Shown: piece after piece, positions 59,732 through 64,000 of the stretch
Numbering within the stretch: the first letter of the stretch is position 1
How the letters are laid out: each line of letters begins with the position of its first letter
Assembly: GCA_019614645.1 (NCBI GenBank)
Contig: JABWDB010000034.1
Span: 1,178,001 to 1,242,000, forward strand
Direction: 5' to 3'
Origin: Stratiolaelaps scimitus
Taxonomy: Eukaryota > Arthropoda > Arachnida > Mesostigmata > Laelapidae
DNA: 64,000 bases
Position numbers and translations under genes: made by a program
The notes under the pieces: generated by a model
What the model was told of the DNA's origin: nothing
Seen by the model: the letters and a program-made list of their open reading frames with translations, nothing else
Database searches by the model: none

Positions 59732-60162
59732 CGTCAAGTTGGACACACACACACCAAGTAACTCATTATTATTATTAATTAATATGTTAATTATGCCAAT
59801 TAACTTGTTAGCTTAAACTAACCGTTATGAAACTTGGGTAATGTTCAAGGGTAAGAAAATTAACAGCAGAAGTTTGTTCAAACAAAATCGCTGGTGGCGT
59901 TCATGGTCGTCGATTACTCCGTATTCCGAGACGAAATCATAGGTGCTATAGAACTTAACACATATCATCGTAAAGTTCAGTCGGACGAGTTCATCAATTT
60001 CAGCCGATCGGCGTCGTGACTGCCAAACATTCGATCTCAGGGAGAACAGGAAATAATCGGTTTAAACGGAAACAGCATGTGAACCTCTGCATCATATGAC
60101 AAGCTCGTTTGCCGACCCTCAGATGACGATAAAAAATACGAGGGCAGAGGGTCCTTATACTA
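59732..60162. other. No gene seen
   Basis: AT-rich sequence with stops in all frames. Confidence 0.45.

Positions 60163-60200
<38 letters not shown>
60163..60200. repeat. 38-bp palindromic TA array: CTTATA...TATAAG
   Basis: TA array closed by CT and AG, perfectly self-complementary. Confidence 0.9.
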
Positions 60201-60311
60201 CGTTACATGCAGTGGAACTGTCGATGATTAGCAAAGAGCTGGTCCCAGCAGAAAACAAAAACGAATACACATTACGGATATTGCAGGTGGGCGCGTTTAT
60301 TCAATCTCCCC

Positions 60312-60338
60312 CCTCTCTCTCTCTCTATATATATATAA
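60312..60338. repeat. Compound (CT)n(TA)n microsatellite
   Basis: CTCTCTCTCTCTCT followed by ATATATATATA. Confidence 0.9.
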
Positions 60339-60842
60339 TTATGATTTATAATCGATTTATATGTAACGGGTTAGCAAACAGTCTCGGGTCTCAACGAAGT
60401 TCAAGCCAACGATGCAGCCCTTCTACGCGAAGGTTGGCGAAAGGTCTCTCCACCAGAACTCGAGCAGTTCTCTCTCCCTCTCTCTCTATCTCTGCATTAT
60501 TATGACGTTGAATAACAAAAAAGATAAATGATAAGAATGTGATAGAAAGGCCGCCAACGCTGCTGTATAAGCCAACATCGCCGCGTCAGCGGCCACCACT
60601 GGCAACAACAACAACAACTAAACAATACCATCAGGAGGCAGAGGCCGCAAGAAAATTGATAGTTGTCACTTTTTTGTAGGAGACTCTGTCGAGCGGACAA
60701 CGTATAGAGCTAAACACGTTAGGCGTCCAATTGCCAGAGTCGTTCGGTGGCGACGGTGGCGTCGTTCGACGATCGACGTCACCGTATAGTCGCGCGCGAT
60801 AGCCGCATTGCGCCGTTGCGTAGCATCCAACACGCGCGTAGC

Positions 60843-60905
60843 GTTGTTGCTACTGCTGTTGCTGTTTTACAGCCGTGCTGCTGCTGGCGGCTGCTGTTGC
60901 TGCTG
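60843..60905. repeat. CTG/TTG triplet-rich stretch
   Basis: Imperfect CTG, GTT and GCT runs over 60 bp. Confidence 0.75.
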
Positions 60906-61268
60906 ACCGGAGAAGCGGTGGTGGAGCCGGTGGTCGCCCCGCAGGCGGTACCGTATCCAAACGCGAACGCGGCCCGACGCGAAGAAGCGGCAAGAGAGGT
61001 CCCAGGGAACCGGCGATCGCAACGGTCGACCGAAGTCGGCTTGAGTCGCTTCGATGGAGATCCAGCAGCCGCCGCCGCCGGTTGAAACAGCGGCCACAGC
61101 AGTAGCAGCAGCAACGGATACGAAAAACGCTGCCAACCAGCATCGCGAGAACGCCTTCACAGCGCTGACGCTCTGGCCGTCCGCTCGGTCTCGGCGCTAT
61201 AGCATATAACGGCCACTCGATGAGCGGCCGCTTTATTTATTCGACCGGCCAGACGAAGCTGTACGGCA

Positions 61269-61309
61269 CCGGCAATCGCCGGCAGCTAACTGCTAACGGC
61301 GATTGCCGG
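61269..61309. repeat. Perfect 13-bp GC-rich hairpin
   Basis: CCGGCAATCGCCG and CGGCGATTGCCGG are exact inverses separated by 15 bases (GCAGCTAACTGCTAA). Confidence 0.85.
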
Positions 61310-62016
61310 ACGAATCGGTTCACAAGCACAGACACACAGAGAGCCATACTCGCAGAGAGAGAGAAAGACGTCGAGAGAGACAGAGAGAGCGAGAGAGAGA
61401 GCTCATAGGATAGAGGCTTCACTGCCCGCGAAGTTCCCCCGGCTAGTGCGGGTTGCACGCGAGGCCGCTGGTGACTGGCAACCAGCGAATAAGGCGGGCA
61501 GGCGGTCAGGCGGCCGTCAACATTCGATTGTCATCGTCGTCGTCGTCATCAGCGGCTCTGCCGGTAACATTTTCTGCTGCTGCAGCAGCAGCGACCACAT
61601 AGGGAGAAAATCGTTGCCGCTCATCAGCAGACTGATGATACCACGGCGAATGGTAAAACTTGGCCTGTCATCGAGCTGGACGGTATCGCACACATGGGCA
61701 CAACTACATTGCGACCGTGTGCAACGGAATCTGACGTAGCTGGCAGGAGTACGGAGCATGGCAGCCGGGAGAAGGCACCAACCACCGGCCATCGGCAATC
61801 ACGTATAGCACCACCATATGGCTAGAGTGTCATCTGTGCAGAGAACATCGGCCACGACGAGCCCGCGATGCGCTCAATACGGCGTTGTATCGTTGCACGG
61901 TGTTCGCAAAATCCGTCTATGTGTATGTGTGTGTGTGTGTTTGTATATTCAGAGAAGACGCAACCTCGCCCTTCTATTTGTTGTTGGTATTATCATTATT
62001 AGGAGGCAAATTTAAA

Positions 62017-62112
62017 GCAGGCTTTTATAGCTTTATTAACGGAACTGCACTCTGTCTACAACACTCAACTTCACTACATGTCACATTGTAGGTCTCGCGC
62101 TCTCATTACGAC
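62017..62112 (-). mobile_element. SINE-A, 5-prime-truncated first copy of a tandem pair
   Basis: On the minus strand: ACATGTAGTGAAGTTGAG, GTAGACAGAGTGCAGTTCC, GTTAATAAAGC and TATAAAAGCCTGC, matching the SINE-A body and end. Its head side meets the tail microsatellite of the next copy. Confidence 0.55.
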
Positions 62113-62140
62113 TATTATTATTATTATTGTTGTTGTTTGT
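62113..62140. repeat. (ATT)n(GTT)n microsatellite, tail of a SINE-A
   Basis: ATTATTATTATTATTATTGT then TGTTGTTTG. On the minus strand this directly follows the CTTTAGCTTTGCCACC end of the second SINE-A, so it is that element's tail. Confidence 0.8.
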
Positions 62141-62315
62141 TGGTGGCAAAGCTAAAGCTTTATTTGTTTATTAAATGAACTGCAATTGTTACAATCCTTA
62201 ACAAGCTCTCTCATATGTCCTCGTCACGCAGCGGCACTCGAACCCGCGACCTCTGCCTGTTCGCAGCCAGAAATTCAGCCCCCACTGTCCAAGCCACCGC
62301 GCTGGCGTTATCGTT
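62141..62315 (-). mobile_element. SINE-A, near full length
   Basis: On the minus strand the head CAGCGCGGTGGCTTGGACAG and TTTCTGGCTGCGAACAGG precede the B box CGGGTTCGAGTGCC. The body GACATATGAGAGAGCTTG, AATTGCAGTTCATTTAATAA and AATAAAGCTTTAGC follows. The head closely matches the SINE-B element at 7.6 kb. Confidence 0.7.
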
Positions 62316-63112
62316 GTTGTTGTTCCTGTTTATTATTTATTATTTATTATTGTTGTTGTTCGTTCGTTCTGCTATTTTTGTTGTCTTCAACAATCAAATT
62401 CTGTACGCAATCGCTCAGGTGCACTCGAGCGATCGAGCCTAGCGAGCGCACGCGTGGTCTGCGTCCGACATCGACCGAACACATCATGTGGGATCAACAC
62501 AACGAACGGATGGATTAGCTCGCGAACGGAGGAACGACTACAGAAAAAACAAGCAGGCGGGCAGACCGACCACCGACCGACGACGCCTCGCGCGATGTCG
62601 ACGGCGGCGACGATGTGCACCGGTGGTCGCGGCCGAGACGACCCCGTATAGAGCTGCTGTGTAGCAGAGCAGCGGACAGACGGGGGGTTCGAGCAACGGC
62701 GAAAAATGTGGAGGACGATCGTCGCCGTTCATTCTTGCTCCGAGTATCGGACAGACGTCCGCCGTTGGCAGTGACCGCGCAAGTGTACGAATATTTTTTC
62801 CGCGTACATGTGTACCGGGCAAATGAATAAAGATAGAGCGGACGACGGCGGCAGCAGCAGCAACAACAGCTACTGCTACTACTTCTACTGGTAGAACAGA
62901 AAGAGCAATGCCGAGACAAGGATGGTGTACAAATTTGGAGTTGGTATTGTGCCGTTGTGGCGATGGCGACGTTCGGAAAGGCGCACAGTGTCGCTGGGGA
63001 TGGCCGTTATGGAAGACGACAACGACGCCGATGCAAAAGCGTTAATAGAAATAACAATTAGTAATAATAAACGTAATGATTATGATAATGGTAATAATAA
63101 TAATAATACAAT
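62316..63112. other. No gene seen; triplet runs
   Basis: A TATTTATTAT/GTT stretch near 62,330, GC-rich sequence at 62,420-62,780, a CAG/CAA run at 62841-62890 and an AAT run at 63088-63108. AATAAA at 62826 is in a believable polyadenylation context, but no gene was found upstream. Confidence 0.35.
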
Positions 63113-63230
63113 ACTACAAAGTTTCTCGTTTATTAAACGAAACTGCAGTGTTTTTTTTCGTTGTTGCGCTCAAGTTCTCAATATGTTGTTACCAGGTTGC
63201 GGGACTCGAAACAGCGGTCTCCGCCTTGTT
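63113..63230 (-). mobile_element. SINE-A, diverged
   Basis: On the minus strand the B-box-like GTTTCGAGTCCCGC is followed by AACATATTGAGAACTTGAGC. The end then reads ACTGCAGTTTCGTTTAATAA with an ATT-type tail. Confidence 0.6.
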
Positions 63231-64000
63231 AATGATAATAATGCAAATTATAATAATAATATGAATGGAAGATGCATGAATATTCAACATGGCTTACGTA
63301 GCAGTAGCTGTTCTCGTCCGTTTTTGTCACTTATACCGGCAACTGCCATTTGTGCAGTTCAGCTTAAAATCAACACGCATCATAGCGAAAAACTTCATCA
63401 AGAATGATAATCACGCTCGATATAATCGTAATAATAAGAATAATGGCATAGGCTGAGGGTCAGCTCAAAAAACGATATGATAAGCCTTGTCAAATTATTC
63501 TAACATCATTATGCTTCAGTTGACAATAAGAGAATGTATCCTGCACGTCCGACAGTGCTACAAACGCTGACAAACACTGTCCCTGGAGAGTAATAGAATT
63601 AGTTGGTTTTGTTTTCCTGTTGTAAGTTTTACAGGGTTTCTGTTGTATTTGCCATGTACAAGCAGAAACTTCGGTATGTCTGCACGACACATTGGGAAAT
63701 AGTCTATCTTTCAGGGTAGCGCTTCGGTGTAATGATATTTCGTACGCTAATCTCTAAGGCAAAAGCAAAGGAAACATTTGCACATATTCAATTGAAAAAA
63801 ATCTCAAGAGTCCGAAAACGCCGTTTGCTTCACAGGGTTACGCCCTTTGCTTGTTCATATATACAGAGAGGCAGATACTCGTATATGTGAGCTAACGTAG
63901 AATACTTTCGAAATTACCGGATTTCGTTCTAGATTTCATTCATCACAACTAATTAAATAAAAACAAAAAACCTCTCGAAGCTTATCATACATTTTCAAAT
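63231..64000. other. No gene seen
   Basis: AT-rich sequence with an AAT-type run near 63,245. No open frame, repeat family or RNA gene is supported. Confidence 0.45.

Larger units (their letters stand above)
60339..62016. other. GC-rich block, no gene assigned
   Basis: 60,740-61,560 is GC-rich, with CTG runs at 60843-60905, open frames on both strands, a GA-rich stretch at 61,355-61,400 and a perfect hairpin at 61269-61309. The Ala/Leu-rich frames follow from the CTG/CAG content. Confidence 0.35.

Overview
The window reads as nuclear DNA of an animal, most likely an invertebrate. Base composition is near half GC by eye. CpG is not depleted, which argues against a methylated vertebrate genome. 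There are dozens of (TA)n microsatellites, CAG/CTG-type triplet runs, and several families of tRNA-derived SINEs. No ribosome-binding-site gene layout, rRNA gene, CRISPR array or recognisable transposase, integrase or polymerase reading frame was seen. An arthropod, possibly a mite or other chelicerate, is my guess from this texture only; nothing here fixes the species.

No gene could be identified by protein family. Open frames of 100 codons or more should arise dozens of times by chance in 64 kb at this composition. The longest ones are mostly (TA)n tracts, which translate to stop-free Ile-Tyr runs. The reading frames listed are therefore only candidates, chosen for a good start context, a hydrophobic segment, a plausible splice donor or believable codon choice. 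The window is best read as intergenic or intronic DNA.

Layout: 0-8 kb is unique sequence with TA arrays, a SINE-C fragment at the left edge and a glutamine-rich candidate frame at 5 kb. 7.2-9.8 kb holds a SINE cluster with three families (A, B, C) and a 14-bp GC-rich tandem repeat. 10-15 kb and 28-31 kb are GC-rich blocks with triplet repeats and G-quadruplex-type tracts. 15-18.7 kb is nearly repeat-free. 18.7-29.5 kb is dense in TA arrays, including a perfect palindrome joined to a SINE-A body. 34.6-38.2 kb is GC-rich with candidate 5-prime exon-like frames. 40-48 kb has a SINE-C copy, a long imperfect hairpin at 45.6 kb and a 40-bp perfect palindrome at 47.2 kb. 48.8-55.4 kb has SINE-A copies, a miRNA-precursor-sized hairpin at 52.8 kb and a 31-bp minisatellite. 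56-63 kb has further GC-rich blocks and a pair of tandem SINE-A copies at 62 kb.

The most distinctive signals are structural: two long hairpins, a set of (TA)n arrays closed by matching inverted ends, and three SINE families, two of which share a tRNA-like head but carry different bodies.
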